From Suilimivivens sp963618065 (GTDB lineage Bacteria > Bacillota > Clostridia > Lachnospirales > Lachnospiraceae): 56,526 nt of DNA. The notes beneath the pieces were generated by a model that had not been told where the DNA came from, did no database searches, and saw nothing but the letters and a program-made list of their open reading frames with translations. Shown here piece after piece: positions 23,350-32,373 of the stretch. Within the stretch, counting starts at the first letter, position 1. The number at the start of each line of letters is the position of its first letter. The stretch is taken from positions 1-56,526 of the forward strand of contig CAVERH010000015.1 of NCBI GenBank assembly GCA_963618065.1, given 5' to 3'. The position numbers were made by a program, and so were the translations under genes.

Positions 23350-25184
23350 AAATTGTTCTTGTTAAACCCAGCGCGCTTACGAAGGGTAGGATCCAGAATC
23401 TTCTTACGGATACGCAGAGACTTTGGGGTGATCTCCAGAAGCTCGTCCGTATCGATAAACTCCAGTGCCTGTTCAAGGCTCAGTACCTTAGGCGGTGTGA
23501 GACGCAGTGCCTCATCAGAACCCGATGCTCGGGTATTGGTAAGCTGCTTCTTCTTGCAGACATTGATTTCCACATCCTCCGGCTTACCGTTCTGTCCGAC
23601 GATCATACCGGCATATACCTTTTCACCGGCACCAATAAACAGTGTTCCACGTTCCTGCGCATTATATAAGCCGTAGGTAATGGATTCTCCGGATTCAAAT
23701 GCAATGAGGGAGCCCTGCTTACGGTACTGGATATCTCCCTTATAAGGTGCATATTCATCAAAAATGGTGTTGATAATACCATTTCCCTTGGTATCGGTCA
23801 TAAATTCGCCACGGTATCCGATTAAGCCTCTTGCCGGAATGGAGAACTCCAGTCTTGTGTAGCCTCCGGTAATCGGGGTCATGTTCTGCAGCTCGCCCTT
23901 CCGCTGTCCCAGCTTTTCAATAACCGTTCCGGTAAACTCATCCGGCACGTCAATATAGGCAATTTCCATAGGTTCGGTTCTGCGTCCCTTGGAATCCTCA
24001 TGGTACAACACCTCTGCCTTACTTACGGCAAATTCATAACCTTCACGGCGCATATTCTCAATTAAGACGGACAGATGAAGCTCACCCCGTCCCGATACCT
24101 TGAAGCATTCGGTAGACTCGGTTTCCTCCACGCGGAGAGAAACATCCGTATTTAATTCCTTGAACAGACGGTCTCTTAAATGTCTGGAAGTAACGAACTT
24201 TCCTTCCTGCCCGGCCAGTGGGGAATCGTTTACCATGAACTGCATGGCAATGGTCGGCTCCGAGATCTTCTGGAACGGGATGGCCTGCGGGTGTTCCGGA
24301 GAACAGATCGTATCCCCGATATGGATGTCCGCAATACCGGATACCGCTACGATCGCACCCACGGCTGCTTCCTTCACATTGACCTTGCGTAAGCCATCAT
24401 ATTCATAAAGAGCGCTGACCTTTACCTTCTGCAGCTTCTCCGGTTCATTGGCGTTCACGATGACGACCTCCTGATTGATCCTGATGACACCGTTATCCAC
24501 CTTGCCGACACCGATTCTTCCGACATACTCATTATAGTCAATGGTACTGATCAGTACCTGTGTTCCTGCCTCCGGATCTCCTTCGGGTGCAGGAATATAA
24601 TTTAAAATTGCCTCAAATAAAGGCATCATATTAGGCTCGATATGCTCCGGATCAAGCCCGGAAACACCGCTTTTGGCAGAAGCAAAAATAAACGGGCAGT
24701 CAAGCTGCTCATCGGTTGCATCCAGATCCATAAACAGCTCTAACACTTCATCCACAACCTCATTGCATCTTGCTTCCGGACGGTCTATCTTATTCACACA
24801 TACAATAACCGGAAGCTTTAATGCCAATGCCTTTTTCAAAACGAACTTAGTCTGCGGCATAACACCCTCAAACGCATCGACCACGAGGATCGCACCGTTT
24901 ACCATCTTTAAGACACGCTCTACTTCTCCGCCGAAATCGGCATGTCCCGGGGTATCAATGATGTTAATCTTTGTATTCTTATAGGTAACAGCAGTGTTCT
25001 TGGAGAGGATCGTAATACCACGTTCACGTTCGATAGCATTCGAATCCATGATGCGCTCTGCGACCTCCTGATTTTCGCGGAACACACCGCTTTGCTTTAA
25101 CAATTCATCCACCAGGGTTGTCTTGCCATGATCGACATGGGCAATAATTGCGATATTACGGACATCTTCTCTCTTCTGCTTCAT
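23346..25184 (-). CDS. typA: Translational GTPase TypA/BipA
   Basis: 612 residues, full length. GTPase motifs: AHVDHGKTTLVDELLKQ (G1), RERGITI (G2), DTPGHADFGGEV (G3) and NKIDRPEA (G4). EF-G-like domains and the BipA-specific C-terminal domain follow. It acts on the ribosome in stress and cold assembly. The last codons (NKNNL then TAA) run into the end of a repeat element: the TAA is part of the GTAAC terminus. AAAGGATAC precedes the ATG. Confidence 0.97.
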   Translation of the reverse strand: MKQKREDVRNIAIIAHVDHGKTTLVDELLKQSGVFRENQEVAERIMDSNAIERERGITILSKNTAVTYKNTKINIIDTPGHADFGGEVERVLKMVNGAILVVDAFEGVMPQTKFVLKKALALKLPVIVCVNKIDRPEARCNEVVDEVLELFMDLDATDEQLDCPFIFASAKSGVSGLDPEHIEPNMMPLFEAILNYIPAPEGDPEAGTQVLISTIDYNEYVGRIGVGKVDNGVIRINQEVVIVNANEPEKLQKVKVSALYEYDGLRKVNVKEAAVGAIVAVSGIADIHIGDTICSPEHPQAIPFQKISEPTIAMQFMVNDSPLAGQEGKFVTSRHLRDRLFKELNTDVSLRVEETESTECFKVSGRGELHLSVLIENMRREGYEFAVSKAEVLYHEDSKGRRTEPMEIAYIDVPDEFTGTVIEKLGQRKGELQNMTPITGGYTRLEFSIPARGLIGYRGEFMTDTKGNGIINTIFDEYAPYKGDIQYRKQGSLIAFESGESITYGLYNAQERGTLFIGAGEKVYAGMIVGQNGKPEDVEINVCKKKQLTNTRASGSDEALRLTPPKVLSLEQALEFIDTDELLEITPKSLRIRKKILDPTLRKRAGFNKNNL

Positions 25185-25405
25185 AATCTGTATCCTTTCC
25201 TGAAAGCCATTTCATAACCGTTTCTTATACCATTTCTTTTCTTAAACCGTAACAGTATATCACTATATATCGGTGATTGCAAGCATGATGTCGCGCACTT
25301 GTCGAATTCTGCGATGGTTTAACGTTCTAAACAAAGAAAGTACGCATAAAATTTTATTGCATGTAGGAAAAAGCAGAATGAAGAGACAAATGGAGGTAAC
25401 AAAAC

Positions 25406-26059
25406 ATGACAGACAAAGTAATTGAGAACAATCAGGTAATCATTATGGGCGAAATCATCAGTGATTTTCAGTTCAGCCACGAGATCTTCGGGGAAGGCTT
25501 TTATATGGTAGATGTGAATGTCCCGCGCCTTAGTGACTCCTGCGATGTGATTCCTTTAATGGTTTCAGAAAGACTGATTGATGTAAATGAAGATTATCGT
25601 GGACAGGGAATCATGGTTCAGGGTCAGTTCCGCTCTTATAACCGGCACGAAAGTGTGTCCGGGCAGGGACTGATGACCCGCAGGAATAAACTTGTTCTGT
25701 CCGTATTTGCAAGAGAACTGGAATTCGTGGATGAAATGCCGGAAAGCTCGAAAACTAACCAGATCTATTTAGACGGCTATATCTGCAAGGAACCGATTTA
25801 TCGGAAGACTCCGTTAGGACGCGAAATCGCAGATCTTCTCCTTGCCGTGAACCGTCCGTATGGCAAAAGTGACTATATCCCCTGCATCTGCTGGGGAAGA
25901 AATGCCCGCTTTGCCAATACCTTTAAGGTTGGCACCCGGTGCGAATTGTGGGGCCGGATCCAGAGTCGTGAATATATGAAAAAGATTTCAGAAGAGGAAT
26001 CCGAAAAGCGCATTGCCTATGAGGTCTCCGTGAGCAAATTAGAATTAATGGAAGAATAA
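25406..26059 (+). CDS. Double OB-fold single-stranded DNA-binding-like protein
   Basis: 217 residues with GGAGGT 8 nt before the ATG. Two OB-like halves: residues about 8-110 (NQVIIMGEIISDFQFSHEI) and about 115-215 (NQIYLDGYICKEPIYRKTPLGREIADLLLAVNRP, IPCICWGRNARFA, CELWGRIQSREY). The second half closely matches the SSB/PriB pattern. There is no acidic SSB C-terminal tail of the DDDIPF type, so it is not the main replication SSB. Its role is unknown; ssDNA binding is inferred from the fold. It is monocistronic, with a terminator at 26070. Confidence 0.8.
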   Translation: MTDKVIENNQVIIMGEIISDFQFSHEIFGEGFYMVDVNVPRLSDSCDVIPLMVSERLIDVNEDYRGQGIMVQGQFRSYNRHESVSGQGLMTRRNKLVLSVFARELEFVDEMPESSKTNQIYLDGYICKEPIYRKTPLGREIADLLLAVNRPYGKSDYIPCICWGRNARFANTFKVGTRCELWGRIQSREYMKKISEEESEKRIAYEVSVSKLELMEE

Positions 26060-26069
26060 ATCCAATTAT

Positions 26070-26109
26070 AAAAAGCGTACGCTCCCACAAGCAGGAGGTA
26101 CGCTTTCTT
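26070..26109. terminator. Intrinsic terminator between convergent genes
   Basis: AAAAGCGTACGCTCC pairs with GGAGGTACGCTTT (one bulge), followed by CTTACTTT. It lies between the SSB-like gene and mgtE. Confidence 0.75.
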
Positions 26110-26142
26110 ACTTTACAAAAACACCGCATAGTCGCGAGGTTT

Positions 26143-27492
26143 TCAGATATGCATGACAGCTGTTGCGATGCTGAAATAAATAAGCAGGGACAACGCATCT
26201 ACAATCGTTGTAATAAAGGGACTCGCCATAACAGCCGGGTCAAAGCCGATCTTCTTGGCAAGCATCGGCAAAAGGCATCCGATCACCTTTGCAATAAATA
26301 CTGCAGCAATCAGTGTCAGGCAGACAACCATTGCAACTGCAATTGCCACATGATCAAATAACAGAAGCTTCAGAAAGTTCGCAGCAGCCAGCGTGAGTCC
26401 ACACAGAACCGCTACTTTTGTTTCCTTCCACAATACCCGGAATGCATCCTTAAATTCAATTTCATTTAAGGAAAGCCCACGAATAATCGTAGCGCTTGCC
26501 TGCCCTCCGGCATTTCCTCCGGTATCCATCAGCATTGGAATATATGCCGTCAGTGCCACGCAGGCACTTAACGCATCCTCAAAGGAAGTGATGATGCTTC
26601 CGGTAAAGGTCGCCGAAATCATCAAGAGCAATAGCCACGGAATTCTCTTCTTCCAGGTTTCAAAGACCGTGGTCTTCATATAAGGCTTATCAGTCGGCAC
26701 GATAGCCGCCATCTTCTCAATATCCTCAGTAGCCTCTTCCTGCAGAATATCCACAATATCATCGACGGTAATGATACCAACCAGCCGTTCTTCATTATCC
26801 ACAACCGGCATCGCCGTAAAATCATATTTCTGGAACTGTCTGGCAACCTCTTCCTGATCCATCAGAGTGTTAATAAAGATCACGTCCTCATGCATGATCT
26901 CACCAATCACGGCATCGGAAGGACTGATCAGAAGATAACGCAGTGCCACCGTACCGATCAGCTTCCGCTTGGCATCCAGTACATAACAGATATTAATCGT
27001 TTCACTGTCCACGCCCACCTTACGAATCCGTTCAATGGCATCCTCTACGGTCATGGTTTCCTTCAGATCCACATACTCCACAGTCATGATACTTCCTGCG
27101 GAGTCCTCCGGATAACGAAGCAGGTGATTGATATCCCTCCGGGTATCCGGACTTGCATTTGCAAGAATTTTCTTAACAATATTCGCCGGCATTTCCTCTA
27201 AAAGATCTGTCGCATCATCCGCCATCAGGTTATTGATAATGCTGGCTGCATCCTTCTCAGACATGCTGGTAATCAGCTCATGCTGATGATCCACCTCTAA
27301 ATAGGAAAACACATCTGCTGCCATTGTTTTGGGCAGAATACGGAAAATCTTTAACAGGTCTTCCTCCGGAAGCTCCTCCAGAATCACCGCAATATCGGCG
27401 GTATTCTTATCCGACAGCATCTGACGGAGCTTGGTGTACTGCTTCTTCTCAAGCAGTTCTTTTACGAGTTCCAAATCCTTGATCTCTTCCAT
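26143..27492 (-). CDS. mgtE: Magnesium transporter MgtE
   Basis: 449 residues from the ATG at 27492 (GGAG 7 nt upstream); a TTG two codons earlier is in frame but less likely. Order: N-domain superhelix (about 20-130, ADVFSYLEVDHQHELI), a CBS pair (about 135-255, YVDLKETMTVEDAIERIRKVG and FTAMPVVDNEERLVGIITVDDIVDI), a plug helix, then five membrane helices with the selectivity region MLMDTGGNAGGQASATIIRGL. The channel-like transporter is gated by cytosolic magnesium. A 37-codon leader frame overlaps its start. No M-box is seen. Confidence 0.97.
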   Translation of the reverse strand: MEEIKDLELVKELLEKKQYTKLRQMLSDKNTADIAVILEELPEEDLLKIFRILPKTMAADVFSYLEVDHQHELITSMSEKDAASIINNLMADDATDLLEEMPANIVKKILANASPDTRRDINHLLRYPEDSAGSIMTVEYVDLKETMTVEDAIERIRKVGVDSETINICYVLDAKRKLIGTVALRYLLISPSDAVIGEIMHEDVIFINTLMDQEEVARQFQKYDFTAMPVVDNEERLVGIITVDDIVDILQEEATEDIEKMAAIVPTDKPYMKTTVFETWKKRIPWLLLLMISATFTGSIITSFEDALSACVALTAYIPMLMDTGGNAGGQASATIIRGLSLNEIEFKDAFRVLWKETKVAVLCGLTLAAANFLKLLLFDHVAIAVAMVVCLTLIAAVFIAKVIGCLLPMLAKKIGFDPAVMASPFITTIVDALSLLIYFSIATAVMHI

Positions 27493-27575
27493 TTGCAATC
27501 TCCTTTATATGTGATTTTTATGCTCCGCCCATGGGGAGGAAGATCTGTATTACTGCTTAATATTCGACTCTTCAT
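27462..27575 (-). CDS. Possible leader peptide overlapping the mgtE start
   Basis: A 37-codon frame starts at an ATG at 27575 with AAAGGTGGTGG just upstream. It contains a Pro-Pro pair (DLPPHGRS) and many basic residues, and ends 31 bp inside mgtE in a different frame. Proline-rich leaders control some magnesium transporter genes in enterobacteria. Here the evidence is only the ribosome-site spacing and position. It could be a chance frame. Confidence 0.3.
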   Translation of the reverse strand: MKSRILSSNTDLPPHGRSIKITYKGDCKWKRSRIWNS

Positions 27576-27660
27576 AAAAACCACCACCTTTCGAAACTGC
27601 GTATGGCAGATCCCAAGCTCTGTCACCAGTTTTAACTTTAATTCACCGGACAATCATTTG

Positions 27661-28314
27661 TCAACCAGAAATATCTTTGTAATACCCCTCAGAGATCTGT
27701 TCAATCTGAATGCGTCCTGCGGTTGCTTCCGTCAGCTTCCTGCAAATTTCATCTGTGCGTTCCTTCGGAAGCTGGAGATCAAATTCCACATTTTCTCCAT
27801 AACGGGATTCCCCGATCATAATCTGTTCATTGGCAAGCAGATACTGTACCTTCCCGACATCCGTATAGGCAAGCTTTAAGGTAAAGCATACCCCATAGAT
27901 CATCGTAACCACTCCGGCATCTGCCAGCCCTTCCTTTGTCGCCTGTGTATAGGCACGCACGAGTCCTCCGGTTCCAAGCAGCGTTCCGCCAAAATACCTC
28001 GTTACAATCCCAACAACATTGGTAACGCCTTCAGAAAGAAGAACCTCTAACATCGGCTTTCCTGCCGTACCGCCCGGTTCCCCGTCATCACTGCATCTTG
28101 TCAGTTCCCTGTTTCTTCCTATAATAAATGCCGTACAATTATGACGGGCATCATAATATTTCTTACGGGTCTGTTCGATCCAGCCTACTGCCTCCTCTTC
28201 CGACTGTGCCGGATAGATATGTGCTATGAAACGGGACTTCTTTTCTTCGTATTCTCCACACCCCGGCGTATCCACTACCCGGTATGGTAAAAATTCCTGC
28301 TCTATTGGTACCAA
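27661..28314 (-). CDS. yigZ: IMPACT/YigZ family protein
   Basis: 217 residues, full length for the family. Signatures: KSRFIAHIYPAQSEEEA, HNCTAFIIGRNRELTRCSDDGEPGGTAGKPML and VTRYFGGTLLGTGGLVRAY, then the C-terminal DUF1949 domain. The biochemical role in bacteria is uncertain (translation or nucleic-acid linked). The only plausible start is TTG, with GGAAGG about 9 nt upstream and no suitable ATG near. It lies upstream of mgtE in the same direction with a 168-bp gap. Confidence 0.92.
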   Translation of the reverse strand: MVPIEQEFLPYRVVDTPGCGEYEEKKSRFIAHIYPAQSEEEAVGWIEQTRKKYYDARHNCTAFIIGRNRELTRCSDDGEPGGTAGKPMLEVLLSEGVTNVVGIVTRYFGGTLLGTGGLVRAYTQATKEGLADAGVVTMIYGVCFTLKLAYTDVGKVQYLLANEQIMIGESRYGENVEFDLQLPKERTDEICRKLTEATAGRIQIEQISEGYYKDISG

Positions 28315-28457
28315 CTGCCTGATCCTTCCTTCTTAGTTTCCTCTGAATCAGTGTAACATATGTATTGTGCAAAAGGAATAAAACCTGTGTAAAATGTGAA
28401 TAATTGTTATGTTTCTATGAATTCTGAGCGAAAAAACTTTATTTCAGTACCACAATT

Positions 28458-28466
28458 TGGTATACT
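28458..28466 (+). promoter_or_regulatory. Extended -10 promoter for the class A PBP gene
   Basis: TGG followed by TATACT (28461-28466), 49 bp upstream of the PBP start codon; no good -35 box, as is common for extended -10 promoters. Confidence 0.55.
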
Positions 28467-28514
28467 ACTTGTATTGTCTAAAAACACTTTGCTTTTATTT
28501 TGGAGGTTTATTCA

Positions 28515-31262
28515 ATGAATTATACGAAAAAAGGGATTCACGAAAAACAGAAATCCCTGCATGCCACTTCCACCCGTCTGTTAAAGAAGGGACTGCTGGC
28601 AGTCTTAAATTTATTTCTGATTGCGGTACTGGCCTGCGGCATCATTGGTGCCAGTCTCGGAATCGGCATTTTCAAGGGAGTCATTGATACCGCTCCCAGT
28701 ATTGAAAACGTCAAGGTAACCCCAACCGGCTTTTCTACCTTCGTATACGACCTCGAAGGGAACCAGATTGCAAAGCTGATCTCCCAGAACTCCAACCGTA
28801 TTCCGGTTACCTGGGACATGATTCCGGAGGATCTGGCACACGCCTTTGTTGCGATCGAGGATGAACGTTTTTATGAGCATAACGGTATCGACATCAAGGG
28901 TATTATCCGTGCCGCCTACGTTGGTATTTCCAACGGCTTTCACTTTACCGAAGGTGCGAGTACCATTACCCAGCAGTTACTTAAGAACAACGTCTTTACC
29001 GACTGGACGAAGGAAGAAGGTCTTGCTGACAGTATGAAGCGTAAGATCCAGGAGCAGTATCTTGCGATCGAGCTGACCAAGACCATGTCCAAGGATGAGG
29101 TTTTGTTAAACTACATGAACACCATCAACCTCGGACAGAACACCTTAGGTGTACAGGCTGCTTCCCTTCGTTACTTTAACAAGTCGGTAAATAACCTGAC
29201 CTTATCCGAATGTGCCGTGATTGCAGGTATCACTCAGAACCCATCCCGCTTTAATCCAATTTCCCATCCGGATGAAAATGCCAAGCGCCGGGAAAAGGTG
29301 CTGAACAACATGAGGGAGCAGGGCTATATCTCTGAGTCAGAGTACGACGAAGCCATTGCCGATGATGTCTATTCCCGTATCCAGATCGTCAACGATGAAG
29401 TAGATGAGACTCTCGTCAATACATACTTCGTGGATGCGCTGACCGATGATGTCATGAATGACCTGCTCGCTGCCGGTTACAATGAAACACAGGCATTTAC
29501 CCTGTTATACAGTGGTGGGCTGAAGATTTACTCTACACAGGATCCGAATATTCAGGCAATCTGTGATGAGGTTTTCTCCAATGAAGAAAATTATCCGGAA
29601 AACACCAGATGGCAGTTAAGCTACGCTCTCACCATTAAGCGATCCAATGGGGACTTTGAAAACTACAGCACTGAAAAGCTGCAGGCATTTTATAAGGAAC
29701 AGAATGCTTCCTACAACCTGATTTATGACTCACAGGAAGCAGCAAATGAAGATATTGAATATTACAAGCAGTTTGTTTTAGGCACAGATGGCGAGGTTTA
29801 TGATGAAAAGATCACCTTAACTCCCCAGCCACAGGTATCCCTTACGATTGAGGATCAGCATACCGGCTACATTGTAGCCATGGTTGGTGGCCGTGGCACC
29901 AAGGAAGGAAGCAAGACCTTGAACCGTGCAACCGACACCACCCGTCAGCCGGGCTCCACCTTTAAGATTGTTGCTGTTTATGCACCGGCTCTGGACAGTG
30001 CCGGATTAACCCTTGCAACCATGGTGAACGACGCACCGTTCAATTATGCAAACGGCCGTCCTGTCAGCAACTGGTGGGGAAGCGAATACCGTGGACTGAA
30101 TTCCATCCGTCAGGGAATCATTGATTCCATGAATGTCGTTGCTGTCAAGACCTTTACCGCGATTACCCCGCAGCTTGGTTATGATTATCTGAAGAATTTC
30201 GGCTTCACAACCATTGTGGATCGTGAAGAAATTACCTATGGCGGACATACCTATGTATACTCTGACATCCAGCAGTCTACCGCTCTCGGTGGTCTGACAC
30301 ATGGTGTCACGAATGAAGAACTGAATGCTGCCTATGCATGTATTGCCAACGGCGGCACCTATATTAAACCGAAGCTTTATACCAAGGTCGTAGATCATGA
30401 CGGCAATGTGATTCTTGATAACACCGAGCCGGAAACCAAGCAGGTCATCAAAGAAACAACTGCATGGCTCCTCACTGATGCGATGCAGGATGTCGTTACC
30501 CAGGGAACCGGTGCTTCCGTGAACTTCGGCGGTATGGCAATCGCCGGTAAGACCGGAACCACTTCCGACTACAATGATGTATGGTTCTCCGGCTACACTC
30601 CGTATTATACGGCTACCACCTGGACCGGTTACGATAATAACACCAAGCTCCGTAAGGGCGAGGAACGAAATCTTGCCAAGAAATTATGGCGTGCAGCCAT
30701 GTCCAAGATTCATGAGGAACTGCCGTCCCAGTCCTTCACGATGCCGAGCGGCATTGTACAGGCAACGGTATGTGCCCGCTCCGGCAAGCTTCCGATTGCC
30801 GGTTTATGTGACGGTACTCTGAAAACCGAGTATTTTGCAGAAGGAAATGTTCCTACCGAAAGCTGTAATGTTCACTATCAGGGACCGATCTGTCAGTATA
30901 CGAATCTTCCGGCCAGTGAACAGTGTCCGTTTAAGGTAGATGGTGTACTGGAGGTTACTCCTGCCGATGATCCTCTGATGAGCGGTGACAGTACACTTCC
31001 GGAGCAGCAGGAGCCTCAGACACAGGAAATCGTAAACGAAGATGGTTCCATTACTACAGTAACCATTCCGAGCACCTCCGGAACCTGTCCTCACAATGCG
31101 GAATTCTTTGCAAATCCGGATGCGGCGGCAATCATTGAACAGCAGCGCAATGAAATCTCCGTTGCCCAGCAGAATGCCATTGCTGCGGCTCAGGCGGAAG
31201 CTGCTGCAAATGCCGGAGAAGGTGGGGGAGAACAGCCAGCCGCAGAACAACCGGCAGGTTAA
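28515..31262 (+). CDS. Class A penicillin-binding protein (PBP1A-type transglycosylase/transpeptidase)
   Basis: 915 residues from the ATG at 28515 (TGGAGGT upstream). One N-terminal membrane helix (about 28-55). The GT51 glycosyltransferase domain has EDERFYEHNGID with the catalytic Glu (about 115) and GASTITQQLLKN. The transpeptidase domain carries the serine motif RQPGSTFKI and AGKTGTTSDYNDVWFSGYT (KTG box). The C-terminal region past about 720 is Cys/Pro/Glu-bearing, then Ala/Gln-rich (AAQAEAAANAGEGGGEQ) and likely extracellular. It polymerises and crosslinks peptidoglycan. It is monocistronic. Confidence 0.96.
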   Translation: MNYTKKGIHEKQKSLHATSTRLLKKGLLAVLNLFLIAVLACGIIGASLGIGIFKGVIDTAPSIENVKVTPTGFSTFVYDLEGNQIAKLISQNSNRIPVTWDMIPEDLAHAFVAIEDERFYEHNGIDIKGIIRAAYVGISNGFHFTEGASTITQQLLKNNVFTDWTKEEGLADSMKRKIQEQYLAIELTKTMSKDEVLLNYMNTINLGQNTLGVQAASLRYFNKSVNNLTLSECAVIAGITQNPSRFNPISHPDENAKRREKVLNNMREQGYISESEYDEAIADDVYSRIQIVNDEVDETLVNTYFVDALTDDVMNDLLAAGYNETQAFTLLYSGGLKIYSTQDPNIQAICDEVFSNEENYPENTRWQLSYALTIKRSNGDFENYSTEKLQAFYKEQNASYNLIYDSQEAANEDIEYYKQFVLGTDGEVYDEKITLTPQPQVSLTIEDQHTGYIVAMVGGRGTKEGSKTLNRATDTTRQPGSTFKIVAVYAPALDSAGLTLATMVNDAPFNYANGRPVSNWWGSEYRGLNSIRQGIIDSMNVVAVKTFTAITPQLGYDYLKNFGFTTIVDREEITYGGHTYVYSDIQQSTALGGLTHGVTNEELNAAYACIANGGTYIKPKLYTKVVDHDGNVILDNTEPETKQVIKETTAWLLTDAMQDVVTQGTGASVNFGGMAIAGKTGTTSDYNDVWFSGYTPYYTATTWTGYDNNTKLRKGEERNLAKKLWRAAMSKIHEELPSQSFTMPSGIVQATVCARSGKLPIAGLCDGTLKTEYFAEGNVPTESCNVHYQGPICQYTNLPASEQCPFKVDGVLEVTPADDPLMSGDSTLPEQQEPQTQEIVNEDGSITTVTIPSTSGTCPHNAEFFANPDAAAIIEQQRNEISVAQQNAIAAAQAEAAANAGEGGGEQPAAEQPAG

Positions 31263-31312
31263 ATAAAAGGCTGATTGTCTTTCGGTTGAAGTCAGTATAA
31301 AGGAAAGTAATG

Positions 31313-31370
31313 AAAAGGCTCATATTGGATAACCTGCTACAGCAGGCATCCGATATGAGCCTTATGTTTG
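31313..31370 (+). terminator. Intrinsic terminator of the PBP gene
   Basis: AAGGCTCATAT pairs with ATATGAGCCTT (31353-31363), with an inner CCTGCT/AGCAGG hairpin, followed by ATGTTTGATTTTTGC. It immediately precedes a 69-bp repeat copy. Confidence 0.75.
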
Positions 31371-31372
31371 AT

Positions 31373-31440
31373 TTTTGCATTACTGAATCATATTCTTACG
31401 GTCTCAGCAGCAAATGCTTCGACCTTTACTGAATAGTTAC
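31373..31440 (-). repeat. 69-bp interspersed repeat, copy 2 (inverted)
   Basis: Reverse complement matches 1999-2067 at all but about three positions. Its GTAACTATTCAG end overlaps the stop codon of the gene at 31437-32162. Confidence 0.85.
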
Positions 31441-32162
31441 GATTTTCTATATGGAGTAATATACAGGATATTCCCCAACACGGTTCCAAACAGATGAGTC
31501 CTCACAAAATCCCTGTATTCCTTTACGGAAATGTAATATTTCCGTCCCCAGGATGAGATCCGGTAATAAGTTTTCCCCTGACAGCTTACAAGGCCGGTAA
31601 TTGTCACATAATGGGCTCGGGTGGCATCGACCTGCTTCATCTGTCCCTTGCTTTCCATATAAAGCGGCAGCCTGTCTTCTTTCTGCCATGGCAGCAAAAC
31701 ACGCGGAATGCATAAAATGACCGGAATATCCTTTCGCAGCATCTTTTCAATACGCTTTTCCCTGATCATCTCAAAAAGCCCCCATCTGGCACAATACGGT
31801 ATATGCATTTTCCACATGACTGCATTAAAACGGATTGCCATAAGCATTCCGGACATACCATTTCTCGTGGGAAGCCACCTAAGCTTTCGACACAGCCTAT
31901 TAAAATAATCCATATAGGCTACCTTTTCCTGAAATACAGTATGATAAGTCATTCCATCGATCTGACACGTTTTCGCCTTCTTCTCCATCAGATACAGCAG
32001 CAAATCCCCCAACGCAATCATTCCGCAGCCACCGCCATATTTCCTCTGGCTGCTCTTATCCGGCAACGGCTTAAAAAAGAGCTGGCTTCCTCCATAGGTT
32101 GCTTGTCCATTGTCCTGTACCTGTATATAGGTGTTCCTGCGAATGCTCAAGATTTCCTGCAT
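31437..32162 (-). CDS. Uncharacterised papain/C39-like protein
   Basis: 241 residues from the ATG at 32162 (GAGGAG 6 nt upstream). No signal peptide. A cysteine in YGGGCGMIALGDLL, a histidine in ATRAHYVTITGL and an SSWG segment (YYRISSWGRKYY) occur in the order Cys, His, x-SWG seen in papain-like and C39-like peptidases. A protease or transglutaminase-like activity is therefore possible but unproven. I do not recognise the family. The stop codon TAA is contributed by a repeat end. It is convergent with the PBP gene and divergent from tRNA-Thr. Confidence 0.65.
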   Translation of the reverse strand: MQEILSIRRNTYIQVQDNGQATYGGSQLFFKPLPDKSSQRKYGGGCGMIALGDLLLYLMEKKAKTCQIDGMTYHTVFQEKVAYMDYFNRLCRKLRWLPTRNGMSGMLMAIRFNAVMWKMHIPYCARWGLFEMIREKRIEKMLRKDIPVILCIPRVLLPWQKEDRLPLYMESKGQMKQVDATRAHYVTITGLVSCQGKTYYRISSWGRKYYISVKEYRDFVRTHLFGTVLGNILYITPYRKS

Positions 32163-32196
32163 ATTGCACTCCTCTTCAAACTTTAAAAAAAATGCA

Positions 32197-32226
32197 TTGA
32201 CAAAGCAATGATCCATATGGTACTAT
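32197..32226 (+). promoter_or_regulatory. Promoter of tRNA-Thr
   Basis: A consensus TTGACA (32197-32202), 18-bp spacer, TACTAT (32221-32226), 22 bp before the tRNA 5' end. Confidence 0.75.
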
Positions 32227-32248
32227 ACTAAACGGTGATTACACCAAT

Positions 32249-32321
32249 GCTGATGTGGCTCAGTCGGTAGAGCGTCGCCTTGGTAAGGCGGAGGTCACGG
32301 GTTCGATTCCCGTCATCAGCT
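32249..32321 (+). tRNA. tRNA-Thr(GGT)
   Basis: Cloverleaf: acceptor GCTGATG/CATCAGC, D stem GCTC/GAGC, anticodon loop TTGGTAA with anticodon GGT, T arm ACGGG-TTCGATT-CCCGT. CCA is not encoded. A terminator follows directly. It marks the left edge of the glycan island. Confidence 0.96.
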
Positions 32322-32332
32322 TATTTTATTTT

Positions 32333-32373
32333 AACCAGTAAATATGCGGAATGCGCGTATTTACTGGTTTTTT
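32333..32373 (+). terminator. Intrinsic terminator of tRNA-Thr
   Basis: AACCAGTAAATA pairs with TATTTACTGGTT, then TTTTC. The 3' arm contains the end of the convergent GH78-like gene, whose stop codon lies in the stem. Confidence 0.85.

Noticed and set aside
27493..27660. M-box riboswitch before mgtE
   Set aside because: The leader is short and shows none of the M-box conserved blocks.
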